A stretch of 64,000 bases of DNA from Verrucomicrobiales bacterium. Its GTDB lineage: Bacteria > Verrucomicrobiota > Verrucomicrobiia > Limisphaerales > UBA9464. The translations under genes and the position numbers were made by a program. Under the pieces are notes generated by a model. It had not been told where the DNA came from. It did not search any database and saw nothing but the letters and a program-made list of their open reading frames with translations. Below are positions 44,709 through 53,804 of the stretch, in pieces. The stretch lies in assembly GCA_027488845.1 (NCBI GenBank), contig JAIYBC010000042.1, positions 62,001 to 126,000 on the forward strand, given 5' to 3'. The stretch's first letter is position 1, and every line of letters starts with the position of its first letter.

Positions 44709-44906
44709 AGCCGCAGTCCCACAAACAAGCCTTCCCAGAAAATCCTGAAAACTCCGGCAGCGTTGCCGCCGCGGCTACGAGCCACCCGCTCCCGGCTCCC
44801 GGCTCAACCGCCCGACACCCGACGCTTGAGGCAGTCTTCTACTCCCCGCTCGTTCACTCCCGGAAACGGCCTGACCCACCTTCACTACCTGTTGTAGAAG
44901 TGGTGC

Positions 44907-45851
44907 GTGGCGGTGACCGAATCGAATTGGGCCCACTGGCTGGAGCGCCTCTACGACCTGCGTCGGGACAAGCGCGGTTCCCACGAGCGTCCTCACAAGC
45001 CGGTGTTGCTGCTGGCGATCCTCGATCTGCTCGACCGCGGTATTCTCCAGGACAACCAAGTCCCTTTCTCCGACGCGCTCGTGTCCACATTCCGACGCTG
45101 CTTTGGCGTCGTGCAGGCCCGGGACGATCGCCCCACCATCGAGAATCCCTTCTACTTCCTGTCCGGTGACGGCTTCTGGCAGGTGTTCGTGGCCGGCCAG
45201 TCGGAGCCGCTCTACCGCGAGGGTTTCGCCGGTGGGGCTCCCAGTGCCGCCCAGCTGCGGAGACAGTCGGCGACCGGGCGAATCGACGCCGGTCTATGGG
45301 CATTGATGAGTGAACCCATCGCCCGTCATCAACTGAGGGAAGCCCTCATCGCTCGCTACTTCCCGGAGCATCACGACAGACTTGCTGCGCTGTCGGCAGA
45401 GGCGCGTTCTCCGAGCGTGACGGAAGCCAAAGAGCCAGCGCTTCCACCGGGACGAGACGCTGCGTTCCGCCGGACCGTCCTCGAGCTTTACGACTACCGA
45501 TGCGCGGCGTGCGGTGTGCGGGTCCTTCTGAAGCCGCAGATGTCGCTCGTCGAGGCGGCCCATTTGATCCCGTTCTCCATCAGCCGGAACGACCGTCCTA
45601 CGAACGGCGTGGCGCTTTGTCCGAACCACCATTGGGCCATGGACCGGCACCTGATCGCGCCCTGTCCCGATCCCCGGAATCGGGCCGGGCTATGGCGGAT
45701 CAACACGCGGCGGCTCGACGACCGCATCGAGGGACAGCGCGACCTGATGTCCTTGGCTGGCCGGCCGGTGATTCCACCTCGGGAAACGATGTACCTTCCG
45801 GCGCCGGAATCCCTGCGCTGGCGCGAAGAACAGCTGGCCATCGCCGACTGA
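44907..45851 (+). CDS. HNH endonuclease with N-terminal SRA/YDG-like or restriction-associated domain
   Basis: 314 residues from GTG 44907. The N-terminal 110 residues (WAHWLERLYDLRRDKRGSHERPHKPVLLLAILDLLDRG) are the DNA-binding part seen in putative HNH restriction enzymes. The HNH domain lies at about 190-260: RTVLELYDYRCAACGVRV with two zinc-type cysteines, LVEAAHLIPFS, and GVALCPNHHWAMDRHLI with the catalytic histidines. Proteins of this build are usually annotated as restriction endonucleases. The next gene, a HIT-family protein, begins 1 nt after the stop. Its target DNA, modified or not, is unknown. Confidence 0.85.
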   Translation: MAVTESNWAHWLERLYDLRRDKRGSHERPHKPVLLLAILDLLDRGILQDNQVPFSDALVSTFRRCFGVVQARDDRPTIENPFYFLSGDGFWQVFVAGQSEPLYREGFAGGAPSAAQLRRQSATGRIDAGLWALMSEPIARHQLREALIARYFPEHHDRLAALSAEARSPSVTEAKEPALPPGRDAAFRRTVLELYDYRCAACGVRVLLKPQMSLVEAAHLIPFSISRNDRPTNGVALCPNHHWAMDRHLIAPCPDPRNRAGLWRINTRRLDDRIEGQRDLMSLAGRPVIPPRETMYLPAPESLRWREEQLAIAD

Positions 45852-45852
45852 C

Positions 45853-46275
45853 ATGTCTCTGCCGGATCCCAACCCCATGATCTCGACGATCGAGCTGGAG
45901 CTGCCCGTCTTCGGCCGGATCGAGCCCGAGCGGGTGATCGCCCAAGATGAGCTTTTCGCCATCGTGCGCGACAAGTACCCGATCGCGATGGGTCACACCT
46001 TGATCATCCCGAAACGCGCAATACGGCGCCTCCGGGAGCTGACCGCGGGAGAGCGGAGCCGACTGATGGAATGGACCGTCTGGGTTCAGGCCCGGCTGAT
46101 GGAGCACGCCGAGACTCCGGTGGAAGACTTCAACATCGGGCTCAACGACGGTCCTGCTGCCGGCCAGACGATGCCCCAATTCCACCTGCACGTGATCCCG
46201 CGTCGGATGGGCGATGTTCCCGATCCCCGCGGCGGCGTCCGCTGGGTGATCCCGGAGCGGGCGCGGTATTGGTGA
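45853..46275 (+). CDS. HIT-family nucleotide hydrolase-like protein
   Basis: 140 residues. The fold is marked by VRDKYPIAMGHTLIIPKRAIRRLREL and by QTMPQFHLHVIPRRMGDVPDPRGGVRWVIPE. In the HIT motif the first histidine is replaced by Gln (QFHLHV), with the catalytic His kept. HIT proteins release or transfer nucleotides, for example from dinucleoside polyphosphates or aminoacyl-AMP. It follows the HNH gene by 1 nt, so the two are very likely translated together. The pair could be a restriction/repair or nucleotide-signalling module; this is inference. Confidence 0.85.
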   Translation: MSLPDPNPMISTIELELPVFGRIEPERVIAQDELFAIVRDKYPIAMGHTLIIPKRAIRRLRELTAGERSRLMEWTVWVQARLMEHAETPVEDFNIGLNDGPAAGQTMPQFHLHVIPRRMGDVPDPRGGVRWVIPERARYW

Positions 46276-46287
46276 GCGGCGCCGTGG

Positions 46288-46617
46288 CTACTGGATCTCG
46301 CGGCGCATGACGATCTCGTCGGGGGTCATCCCGGCGAACTCGAAGCCTTCCTTGGCCACGGCGTTCATCGCGACGTTCATGTAGTAGGCCCGCTCGTCCA
46401 CCCGGTCGGGACGAACCGAGCGGTTCAGTACGGAGCCCAGCATCTCCACCTTGCCGTTGGATCGGATCAGATGGGTGTTTTCGCGGCCGCTCCATCGGAT
46501 GGTCGCGTACTCGTAGCGTTGCAGGGTTCCTGGACCCGCACCCATCAGTTGCCGGGCAAAGAGCCCGAGGGTCGCAACCGCCAACACGGCGCCGATTGGA
46601 ATCAGGGACTTCTTCAT
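46288..46617 (-). CDS. Small exported protein, DUF4177-like
   Basis: 109 residues with an N-terminal membrane anchor or signal (MKKSLIPIGAVLAVATLGLFARQLM). The mature part, YEYATIRWSG, LNRSV, ERAYYMNVAMNAVAKEGFEFAGMTPDEIVMRRE, resembles the DUF4177 strand-helix-strand pattern. No function can be given. Co-directional with the lipoprotein gene 18 nt upstream, so probably its operon partner. Confidence 0.55.
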   Translation of the reverse strand: MKKSLIPIGAVLAVATLGLFARQLMGAGPGTLQRYEYATIRWSGRENTHLIRSNGKVEMLGSVLNRSVRPDRVDERAYYMNVAMNAVAKEGFEFAGMTPDEIVMRREIQ

Positions 46618-46635
46618 TTCTGTCTGGGTTCGGTG

Positions 46636-47562
46636 TCAGCGGTTGAAGGTGAAGCTGCCTTGGAAGGTTCCGTCTGCGGTGTGCCCTTGGCCGGTCAGCG
46701 AGATTTTCGCGTCCGTGAAGACCCCTTCGGCCTTGGCCGAGATGATGGTGGATCCGGCTGAGAAGCCGAGTTGTCCCGCGATCCGACCGTCCTGAAGGGT
46801 TCCGCTGAAGTTCAGCTCCGACTTCTCCGAGGTGGAAACGATGGTGAGCGCGTCGCCGTTTCTCTGGACGGTGGCCACCCCATAGACGGTGTCGCTGGCC
46901 GACGTCGTGATGCTGGTCGCACGGACATGGCCTCGAAACAGCCATCGGACGCCTTGGTTGTCGGCGGGTTGACCTACTTCCTGCAGGACCTCGTCCAACT
47001 TCTTCGCGGTGGCCGGGGAGTTCAGGTCCAATCCCAGCCATTGGACGTAGTCCGCCGCCATAGAAGCCACCTCCCGTTTCACGGTCGATTCCGGGTGTCG
47101 CTCTCGGAAGCCCGCGACGAGCCGGTCGACCTGTTGCCCCTCCTCGGCCACTTCAGTCGACGACTTCCATTGGATGACCAATGCCGTCGGTTGATTGACG
47201 CTATAGACCTTCGGATCACCGATGGCTCCGGTCGTCATGCCGACACCGAACTCCGATCCAGACCGCATGACGATGGCGTCGCCGCCCTTGCCCTTCGCCA
47301 TCCCCGCCGCCATCGCGATGATGCCGTCGTCCCAGTACTTGTTCGGGTCCTCGAAGCGCACGCTTCCGATCACCCGATAGGGGCGTTCCGGCCATCCTCG
47401 GTAGACGGGCACGGCGAACTGACGCTCCGCCATCGAACCCGCGGCGGTCGGCCAGGAGTTTGCCCTGCCTGCGAACTCCGAGTAGCGCATGGGGCTGCAT
47501 CCGACCGTGAGAGCCCCGGCGAGGAGTGCCAGGGCCAACCAGTTTGCTTGGAAATTCTTCAT
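46636..47562 (-). CDS. Lipoprotein of unknown function
   Basis: 308 residues with signal and lipobox LTVGC at residue about 22 (MKNFQANWLALALLAGALTVGCSP). The mature protein starts with YRGWPERPYRVIGSVRFEDPNKYWDDGIIAMAAGMAKGKGGDAIVMR, a pattern found in membrane-anchored proteins that resemble YbjQ-like or heavy-metal-related domains, then an alpha/beta tail with repeated SGTLQDGRIAGQLGF-type turns. No firm family. It is the upstream member of the pair with the DUF4177-like gene. Confidence 0.6.
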   Translation of the reverse strand: MKNFQANWLALALLAGALTVGCSPMRYSEFAGRANSWPTAAGSMAERQFAVPVYRGWPERPYRVIGSVRFEDPNKYWDDGIIAMAAGMAKGKGGDAIVMRSGSEFGVGMTTGAIGDPKVYSVNQPTALVIQWKSSTEVAEEGQQVDRLVAGFRERHPESTVKREVASMAADYVQWLGLDLNSPATAKKLDEVLQEVGQPADNQGVRWLFRGHVRATSITTSASDTVYGVATVQRNGDALTIVSTSEKSELNFSGTLQDGRIAGQLGFSAGSTIISAKAEGVFTDAKISLTGQGHTADGTFQGSFTFNR

Positions 47563-47784
47563 CGGCGATTCGCGAGTGGAGGTGATGTATCAGTATCTAT
47601 GTATCAACGTAGCTTCCAGAAGGTTTGGATCACCTAAGGGGCAAGTCGGCAGCTAACCAAAACACGACGAGACGTAAATATCTCACACTCAATGGTCTGT
47701 CCGTGATTCGAATCGAGGTGAGACTCCCTGGTAGTCGAAAGTGTCCCTTGGCCGCTGAATATATATCGAGCAATCCCCGCTAGT

Positions 47785-49224
47785 CTATTTCAATCCGGAA
47801 AATGGCAGCGCACGTAGCCTCAATTGTTTCAAGCGGGTTCCTACTGGAATTGCGGCTGAAACAAGGTGCTGCGAGCGAAGACTTAACTCGTCATATAGCC
47901 CTTCTGATACGGGATACACTAAGGTTGCCTTGACGCTTGGCACATCTCCGCAGACAGCCGCGTACGCCAGTATTTGGTGAACATCCGCCCGAAGGCCCAG
48001 TTTAGCCTCTTCTGTGAAGGCATTCCATCCCGCCATATCTAAATCAGCAAAGTGGGACTTGTATTTTGCGTCAATAATTTCAATCCCATTCGAATCCTCT
48101 ACAATAATATCAGGAATCAGGTGTCCAATAGCACGGTGACTTCGGTGATCCCAAGGTAGTGGCACAGTAGTTTCACCGAGGCGGCCAACTTTTACGCGAC
48201 CGCCCGAAAGCGCAGCCTCAGAGCGCGCGACTTTTTCAACATATCTCTCCCACAAGCTCTCTAGTGGCAAAATCCAGGCAAGCCCGTCGGAGCTGCGTCC
48301 ACCCCCAAGCCCTCTATTCTCTAAAATCCAGCTAATTGCCCTGAGCCCTTCTCGCAGGACTGCTGAAGACAAAGGGCCAATACCGAGATGGTGTTCTAAT
48401 TCGCCGCTATGAGGCCTACGGGAAGGCACATCCGCAACCTGATCAAGTAGGTTCATAGCAAATGATGCTAAGCTTAACGCCATTGGATCACTGCCGCCGG
48501 TTGCGACTAGATCAAGGCGGATACGCTCAAGCGTCCAACGAATCGTTTGACGCAAGCGCGAATCAGTGCCAAGCTCACTGAATTTACATGGCAAATTATG
48601 CCAGCGTCCAGCTGCGATCTGGTTTGTGATATATGTCTGCCATTGGATCTGACCGCGGGGATGCGAGCGGACTTCGATGCGCTCTTGATATCCAGGTTTA
48701 AGCTGTGTCAATAGATTTGAGAGGCGCTGGAGGGCGGGACCAGCGAGAACCCATGGCGGCACCTCCCTACCGCTTCCTGGAACCAGCGGCTGTGTGAGAA
48801 ATTGGGGCGCACTTCCCCATCCTGTTGCAGCCAAGACCCGCCCTACTCCAGGCCAACCGAATCTAGGAGATACAACCAATCCTCCGGCTACTTGTCCCGA
48901 AACAGGCGAGCGGAGAGGAACTGCCCCAGCTGAATGTCCGGGCCTTAATTCCAACCTTATTCCATTGCGACCAGCAACAATTAGAGGCTCGGTCCCTATT
49001 GCGGCCAGTGCTTCGCGGTTGCGTGACAAAAAGCTATCCAAATGCGGCCCCCAACCAGGATCTCGTCCCCCAGATATATAAGGAGATGGATCGACCCACA
49101 CCGCCGGCCCGTTATCGACCGCATGCAGCAATGATTGTGGACTTGGCGCCCTTGCGACATGAACCTCTGGCGCCCTTGCTTTTGGCTGCTTGGACCCACT
49201 GGCTGCGGTCGCATTTCTCGCCAT
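47785..49224 (-). CDS. mcrC: McrC-like nuclease subunit of a McrBC restriction system
   Basis: 479 residues. A PD-(D/E)xK nuclease core is visible near residue 370-390: PDIIVEDSNGIEIIDAKYK, with Asp, acidic, and Lys in the right order. The flanks LPLESLWERYVEKVAR and DVHQILAYAAVCGDV are those of McrC. The N-terminal 150 residues are less conserved and may form the contact to McrB. It starts 3 nt upstream of the McrB stop. McrBC cuts DNA with modified cytosine after GTP-driven translocation. Lower GC and different codon use from the neighbours suggest transfer. Confidence 0.85.
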   Translation of the reverse strand: MARNATAASGSKQPKARAPEVHVARAPSPQSLLHAVDNGPAVWVDPSPYISGGRDPGWGPHLDSFLSRNREALAAIGTEPLIVAGRNGIRLELRPGHSAGAVPLRSPVSGQVAGGLVVSPRFGWPGVGRVLAATGWGSAPQFLTQPLVPGSGREVPPWVLAGPALQRLSNLLTQLKPGYQERIEVRSHPRGQIQWQTYITNQIAAGRWHNLPCKFSELGTDSRLRQTIRWTLERIRLDLVATGGSDPMALSLASFAMNLLDQVADVPSRRPHSGELEHHLGIGPLSSAVLREGLRAISWILENRGLGGGRSSDGLAWILPLESLWERYVEKVARSEAALSGGRVKVGRLGETTVPLPWDHRSHRAIGHLIPDIIVEDSNGIEIIDAKYKSHFADLDMAGWNAFTEEAKLGLRADVHQILAYAAVCGDVPSVKATLVYPVSEGLYDELSLRSQHLVSAAIPVGTRLKQLRLRALPFSGLK

Positions 49225-49226
49225 AA

Positions 49227-50702
49227 CTAAGAACCAGAGGTTGAATCAGCGATCAGATTGCGAACTGCATGCAGCGCTCCAGAAGCTGGACCCAAGTAAC
49301 CCTCACGTAGATATTCATCTACGAGTGGAAGCAGTTCGTAACGTATTCGGTCTCGCAGCACTGCATCGTCGCAAGCAATAAAGTAGGAATGCCCGGGCAT
49401 CAGGGTAAGTGCGTCGTCTGGGGCAAACTCGAGAAAGACATCACACAATGCATCAAACAGCTTCAGGCCCATTGCCGTACTGGTGGACTTCACGACATCC
49501 CGGTCAGGCATCATTGTTATAAATGCAAATCTTCGGCGAATAGCTAGGTCCATGCGTGTGACACTGCGATCCGCCGTGTTCATAGTAGCGAGGACAAAAA
49601 GATTGCTCGGCAATACAAATTCGTTCACGCCATCAATCGCATGAGGCAGCCTCACAGCCCGGCCTTCCTCATTGTGCCCTGCTTCAAAGAGATAGATAGA
49701 CTCACCGAGAACTCGCCCGAGGTCTGCACGGTTGATCTCATCAATTACGAGAAGTGCCCCACTACTTTCAGCTTTCTTTGAAGCCTCAATTAGGTGACCG
49801 GGACGCGCTTGGAAACGCAATGAGGCATGGGAAACGTCGGGTGACAAGCCGGCGACAAAATCTTCGTATGTCGTCGACGGATGAAACTGGGTTATGACCC
49901 CGTTGTTGGCGAAAGCCTCGTCCAGGATCTGTTTTGCGATTCGCGACTTACCCGTTCCAGGAGGACCTTCAAGAACCACAAAACGACGCGATCTCAAAAG
50001 CCGAGTAATCTCTTCCTTTGACGGAGTTTCTAGCCATGCCCCGTGTAGGGACGCAATGAACGAGTGATACTCATCCTCAGCAGCCTTCAGGACCTCCCAA
50101 CCGCGTTCGTATGCGTAAAGATCAACGAAGGCCTGCACTACACGCTTCGCCAGGTCAGGATTGTTCCTTGGAACTTCCGCAAGGCAATAGAGCTCTCGAC
50201 CATATCTATCAAAGACCGGTTTCCAAGCAGGCAACTGGTCCGTCACTACCTTTGGAACTGGCATACCCATAGTCGCTGGGTCCTGTCGTGCCCATGCGGT
50301 TACGCCGAGTTTAACCAAATGCTTCCGAAGACTCTCAATTCGTCTACGATGTCCGGGCCGAGTCAAAATGCCTTCGTCCGGACTTAGGCCGCGGGTTCCA
50401 ATGCCGAAGTCGATCAAGCACCCCTCTGGACGTGGAAACCAAACCAAACTCGTTCCTCCATAGGGTCCGCTTGGTGGGTTGTCTGGGTTTATGAATCCTG
50501 CATATGCGACGTGCTCGGACTCGGCTCCGCTTCGACCATACGCATTACGAATGAATGGCGGACGATCGTGCTCAAGGTGCGATGCGGAGCGTTTGTGGAA
50601 ACGCGATCCGAAGAGGCCCTTAATGGCGTCGCCGATGGTTTCGCTGGTTGTGTCTGAGCCTGCCGCAATCGCATTTGCAAGGATTTGCAGTTCGTCGCTC
50701 AT
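49227..50702 (-). CDS. mcrB: McrB-like AAA+ GTPase of a McrBC restriction system
   Basis: 491 residues. Walker A is LEGPPGTGKS near residue 245, Walker B ALLVIDEINRADLG near 330, and the McrB signature sensor is MNTADRSVTRMDLAIRRRF near 373. The N-terminal 200 residues (LVWFPRPEGCLIDFGIGTRG, ELYCLAEVPRNNPDLAKRVV) form a target-recognition region that is not the EVE/YTH or DUF3578 type commonly seen, so the modification it reads is not clear. It is the first gene of the pair; McrC follows with a 2-nt gap. The gene is distinctly AT-richer than its surroundings. Confidence 0.88.
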   Translation of the reverse strand: MSDELQILANAIAAGSDTTSETIGDAIKGLFGSRFHKRSASHLEHDRPPFIRNAYGRSGAESEHVAYAGFINPDNPPSGPYGGTSLVWFPRPEGCLIDFGIGTRGLSPDEGILTRPGHRRRIESLRKHLVKLGVTAWARQDPATMGMPVPKVVTDQLPAWKPVFDRYGRELYCLAEVPRNNPDLAKRVVQAFVDLYAYERGWEVLKAAEDEYHSFIASLHGAWLETPSKEEITRLLRSRRFVVLEGPPGTGKSRIAKQILDEAFANNGVITQFHPSTTYEDFVAGLSPDVSHASLRFQARPGHLIEASKKAESSGALLVIDEINRADLGRVLGESIYLFEAGHNEEGRAVRLPHAIDGVNEFVLPSNLFVLATMNTADRSVTRMDLAIRRRFAFITMMPDRDVVKSTSTAMGLKLFDALCDVFLEFAPDDALTLMPGHSYFIACDDAVLRDRIRYELLPLVDEYLREGYLGPASGALHAVRNLIADSTSGS

Positions 50703-51251
50703 ATTATTTTCATGTTTGTCGATTTAACATTTCGGTCGCGGAGGTATTGACCGGGCCTCCGAAACTGCTCCAGGGGATTTGAGAGTTCTAGGCGTTGGTT
50801 AATGGTTGTTGGTTCACTGCGGAAAGTCCATCCCCGGCTCCGGTCGGGAACCGCTCTCCCTGCACCGGTGTCCGGACCTGTCCCCGGTCGAGCCCGCCGT
50901 GGTTTGGACAGGGAGCGATTCCATAACAATGGGCACCCAGGAATCGAAGGGATGGAGCCCACGGAAGTCCCAGCCTGCTTGGATCCCCGCCGCATGCGGT
51001 TTCGATGGGCTGGCTGTGTTTTCCGATCCCGGTTTCCGGTTTTCGGCGGGGAAGAACTGAAATGGAGGCGATCGACCGCAGCCTGGCAGCCGCGGCTACA
51101 GGCAACGGACCACGGACCACGGACAACAATCGTCTCCCTCCGTGTCCTCCGTGTCTCCGTGGCCAATCCAAAGCAGTCTTCCCGCGACGGACCGCAGTCG
51201 GCCCCGGAATGGACGCATTCCCAGGCGGGTGATGGGATGGTCCGGAAACCG
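50703..51251. other. Intergenic region with repeat-rich patch
   Basis: 549 nt between the divergent mcrB gene and the secreted protein at 51252. A palindromic AGCCGCGGCT at 51088-51097 is followed by ACGGACC-type 7-bp units at 51099-51128 and by GTGTCCTCCGTGTCTCCGTGGCC, a sequence whose complement also occurs at 27398. No gene was recognised. Confidence 0.45.
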
Positions 51252-52634
51252 ATGTCGAACCGAAGCGTGATGATCCGGCTCTGGAGGGCCGCCGTGGTCG
51301 TGGTGGGAATCGTCTGCCTTCCGGTGAGCACCGCGTGGGCCGCCACGTCCCTTCCCGCACCCAAGATGTCCTACCTCGACAACGGCGAGGTCCGCATCGG
51401 CATGGACCTCGCCCTCGGGGGCGCCGTCACCTTCATCTCCGGCAAGGGGCATCCCGGAAACATCATCAACAGCGCCGACCTCGGTCGGCAGATCCAGATG
51501 TCCCACTACTCCGGTCCGTGGCCCTTCGAGGTCGGGGACAAGAAGCCGCATCCGGCCTGGGTTGGCCTCGGCTGGAATCCGATCCAGACCGGCGACTGCC
51601 ACCTCAACCCGTCCGCGGTCGTGGAGCATCGCAACGACGGCAAGGAACTCTACATCCGGTGCATCCCCATGCAGTGGCCGCTGGAGGGCGTCCCCGGCGA
51701 CTGCGTGTTCGAGACGTGGACGACCCTGAAAGGTCCGCTCATCCACATGCGCTTCCGCTGCACCAACCGGCGGAAGGACAGGACCCAGTACCGCCCCTGT
51801 CCGCAGGAACTGCCGGCGGTCTACACGATTTCGAAGCTGTCGCGGCTGATGTCCTACACCGGCGACCGGCCGTTCACCGACGGGGCGCTGACCCACGTGA
51901 AGAACGATTGGCACAAGCCCTGGCCGTGGACGCGGTTCACCGCCACGGAGGGGTGGGCCGCCTTGGTGGACGACGAGGGCTGGGGACTCGGCGTCTTCAA
52001 GGTCGACGGATCCGAGTTCCACGGCGGGATCCATGGCGACGGCAGGTCGGAGGATCCGAAGCACGGTTCGACCGCCTACGTGGCGCCGATCCATCACGAG
52101 AACTTCGACCCCGACATCGTGTACGAGCACCGGACGGACTTCCTCGTGGGCCAACTCGAGGAGATGCGTCGACGCTTCAACACGATGGCCGAACGCACGC
52201 CGCCGGCGTGGCGGTTCGAGCGGGATCGCCAGCATTGGACCGTCCATGGCGCGACCGACGAGGGCTTCCCGTTGAAGGGCGCATGGCGGATCCATCTCGG
52301 GGAACGGAAGGCCCGGATGGACAGCGGAGGTCGTCCCTGGCGTGCGGAGGCAGCGCCGACGGTGCGACTGCGGATCGCCTACGCCGGACGTCCGACGACG
52401 GCGCGGATCTTCTGGAAGCGATTGGGAGACGATCATTTCGACCGCGAGCGGAGCGTTCCCCTGGAGTTGGACGGCGATGGCCAGGTCCGCGCACCCGTCG
52501 TCGAACTCGGACGTTCACCGGGCTACCGGGGATTGATCACCGCCTTGGCGGTCGAGCCCGGCGATGAACCCCGACCGGGCGAAACCCTGACCCTTCACAC
52601 GGTCGAGCTCCTGCCGGCGCCGGTCGGGAACTGA
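51252..52634 (+). CDS. Secreted protein of unknown function
   Basis: 460 residues from ATG 51252 (MSNRSVMIRLWRAAVVVVGIVCLPVSTAWA, a signal peptide); ATG 51237 and 51270 are alternatives. The mature chain begins SYLDNGEVRIGMDLALGGAVTFIS and is beta-rich with GDCHLNPSAVVEHRNDGKELYIRC, HMRFRCTNRRKDRTQYRPCPQELPAVY and WAALVDDEGWGLGVFK, the look of galactose-mutarotase-type beta-sandwich domains found in polysaccharide lyases. No active-site motif is clear. It lies on its own, divergent from mcrB. Confidence 0.6.
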   Translation: MSNRSVMIRLWRAAVVVVGIVCLPVSTAWAATSLPAPKMSYLDNGEVRIGMDLALGGAVTFISGKGHPGNIINSADLGRQIQMSHYSGPWPFEVGDKKPHPAWVGLGWNPIQTGDCHLNPSAVVEHRNDGKELYIRCIPMQWPLEGVPGDCVFETWTTLKGPLIHMRFRCTNRRKDRTQYRPCPQELPAVYTISKLSRLMSYTGDRPFTDGALTHVKNDWHKPWPWTRFTATEGWAALVDDEGWGLGVFKVDGSEFHGGIHGDGRSEDPKHGSTAYVAPIHHENFDPDIVYEHRTDFLVGQLEEMRRRFNTMAERTPPAWRFERDRQHWTVHGATDEGFPLKGAWRIHLGERKARMDSGGRPWRAEAAPTVRLRIAYAGRPTTARIFWKRLGDDHFDRERSVPLELDGDGQVRAPVVELGRSPGYRGLITALAVEPGDEPRPGETLTLHTVELLPAPVGN

Positions 52635-52707
52635 CGCGTTGATGATCCCAGCTCGGAACTCGGCGGCGCCGGGGTTCGGCACCTCCTTCCCGGCTTCGTG
52701 GATACGG

Positions 52708-53499
52708 CTATGCGGAACGTGGGGTGGTGGTGACGGTGCGAACGGCGCGAACGGTGTGGCCGGCAGCCAGTGTGTCGGCGATGAACTGGAGGAACCCGCC
52801 CGCGGGCCGACACGGGATCACGTCGAATGGAATGAGGTCGTCTTCGAAACGCACGAGGTTCTTCGTGTGGGCGTCGAAGACTCCGAGGTTGTCCTCGGCT
52901 CGGTAGTAGCCGCACTCGGTCACCTTGGCGAAGCCGAGCCGCTCGAACCACGCGTCGATCTCGGGTTGGGTGACCGGAACGAGGTCGAACCGCGGCTGCG
53001 AGGTGACCACGGCCAGGTCGTCGCCGGGGTCGAGGACGCCTTCGAGGCGATTCAGTCCGGGAACGAGTTGGTTCTGGAGGTGGAGCCGTTCGAGGTATTC
53101 GAGCGGGGTGGCTTCCCAGAGATGGAACCGGCGGGTGTCTTCGCCGGAAGAGACAAGGGCAAGGTCGATGCCGGGGGCCAATCCGAAGATGCCGCCGCGG
53201 GTGACCTTGAAGTAGCGATCGGTCGCTTCGTCGTGAAACAGGTCGTGCTCCTGACCGCCGCGGACCACCTTGGTCGGAAGCTTGGCGGCGCTCAGCAGCA
53301 GACCCAGACCTCGCGCCCATTCACGAAGGCTTTCCTTCTGCCGGGCGAGAGTGGGCGTCCCATGTGCTGCTCCAGTTGACGGTAGGCCTCTTCGGAGGTG
53401 ATCGAGCGCCGCGCCGACAAGATCCGCTCCATCCGCTCTGCGGAGAGCAGCGGCTTCACCGGGATCGGGTTGGGCGTGTTGGGAGACATCGTCGGACAT
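52708..53499 (-). CDS. Protein-kinase-like protein (polyvalent-protein kinase type)
   Basis: 263 residues as read from ATG 53499. The kinase fold is clear from about residue 70 on: [20 protein letters not shown] with glycine loop and ATP lysine, a spacer, then [35 protein letters not shown], which contains a DxHxxN catalytic loop and a DFG-equivalent (FDV). The first 55 or so residues look like noise and the same DNA encodes a better-looking small protein in another frame, so the real start may be internal or the gene may be shifted. Kinases of this group occur on mobile elements. The substrate is unknown. Confidence 0.65.
   Translation of the reverse strand: MSDDVSQHAQPDPGEAAALRRADGADLVGAALDHLRRGLPSTGAAHGTPTLARQKESLREWARGLGLLLSAAKLPTKVVRGGQEHDLFHDEATDRYFKVTRGGIFGLAPGIDLALVSSGEDTRRFHLWEATPLEYLERLHLQNQLVPGLNRLEGVLDPGDDLAVVTSQPRFDLVPVTQPEIDAWFERLGFAKVTECGYYRAEDNLGVFDAHTKNLVRFEDDLIPFDVIPCRPAGGFLQFIADTLAAGHTVRAVRTVTTTPRSA
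53292..53489 (-). CDS. Small 65-residue protein overlapping the 5' part of the kinase-like gene
   Basis: [20 protein letters not shown] begins the frame from ATG 53489, which then reads [27 protein letters not shown] and ends REVWVCC. The helical middle has the amino-acid make-up of a genuine small protein, whereas the same DNA in the kinase frame reads Ala/Arg/Gly-rich filler. It would end within the kinase coding region and could be a partner or antitoxin translated in a shifted frame. No homologue is recognised. Confidence 0.5.
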   Translation of the reverse strand: MSPNTPNPIPVKPLLSAERMERILSARRSITSEEAYRQLEQHMGRPLSPGRRKAFVNGREVWVCC

Positions 53500-53804
53500 G
53501 GGAACGCTACGTGGAGGGCGGAGGTTGGCAACCCATCAGGCGGCCTGCCGATCGTGGACCGTCTCGTGGATCGCGTCCGGCAAGCGTCGGTCGGTCACCG
53601 GCGTTTGTGGCAGGTGGAGTCCTGGAAATCCATGGGCATCTCCCCTCCACCACGGAACCGGGCGTTGGGTTCGACGGATCCGGTTTGAGGACTCCTTCCA
53701 CAAACTTCCGATCGCGTGCATCCAATCTGGGAACTCCGGCGAAGAGCATGGATGTCCGGACGATTGGGTCCGGCAAAACGATTCCAGACATCCTCGTGAT
53801 TCCC
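53500..53804. other. Divergent intergenic region, nothing recognised
   Basis: 305 nt between the kinase-like gene and the fasciclin gene, which point away from each other, so promoters for both lie here. No repeat or motif was seen. Confidence 0.4.

Noticed and set aside
53364-53804. Longer N-terminus for the fasciclin protein
   Set aside because: The upstream codons are the antisense of the kinase region. A clean signal peptide starts at 53805.
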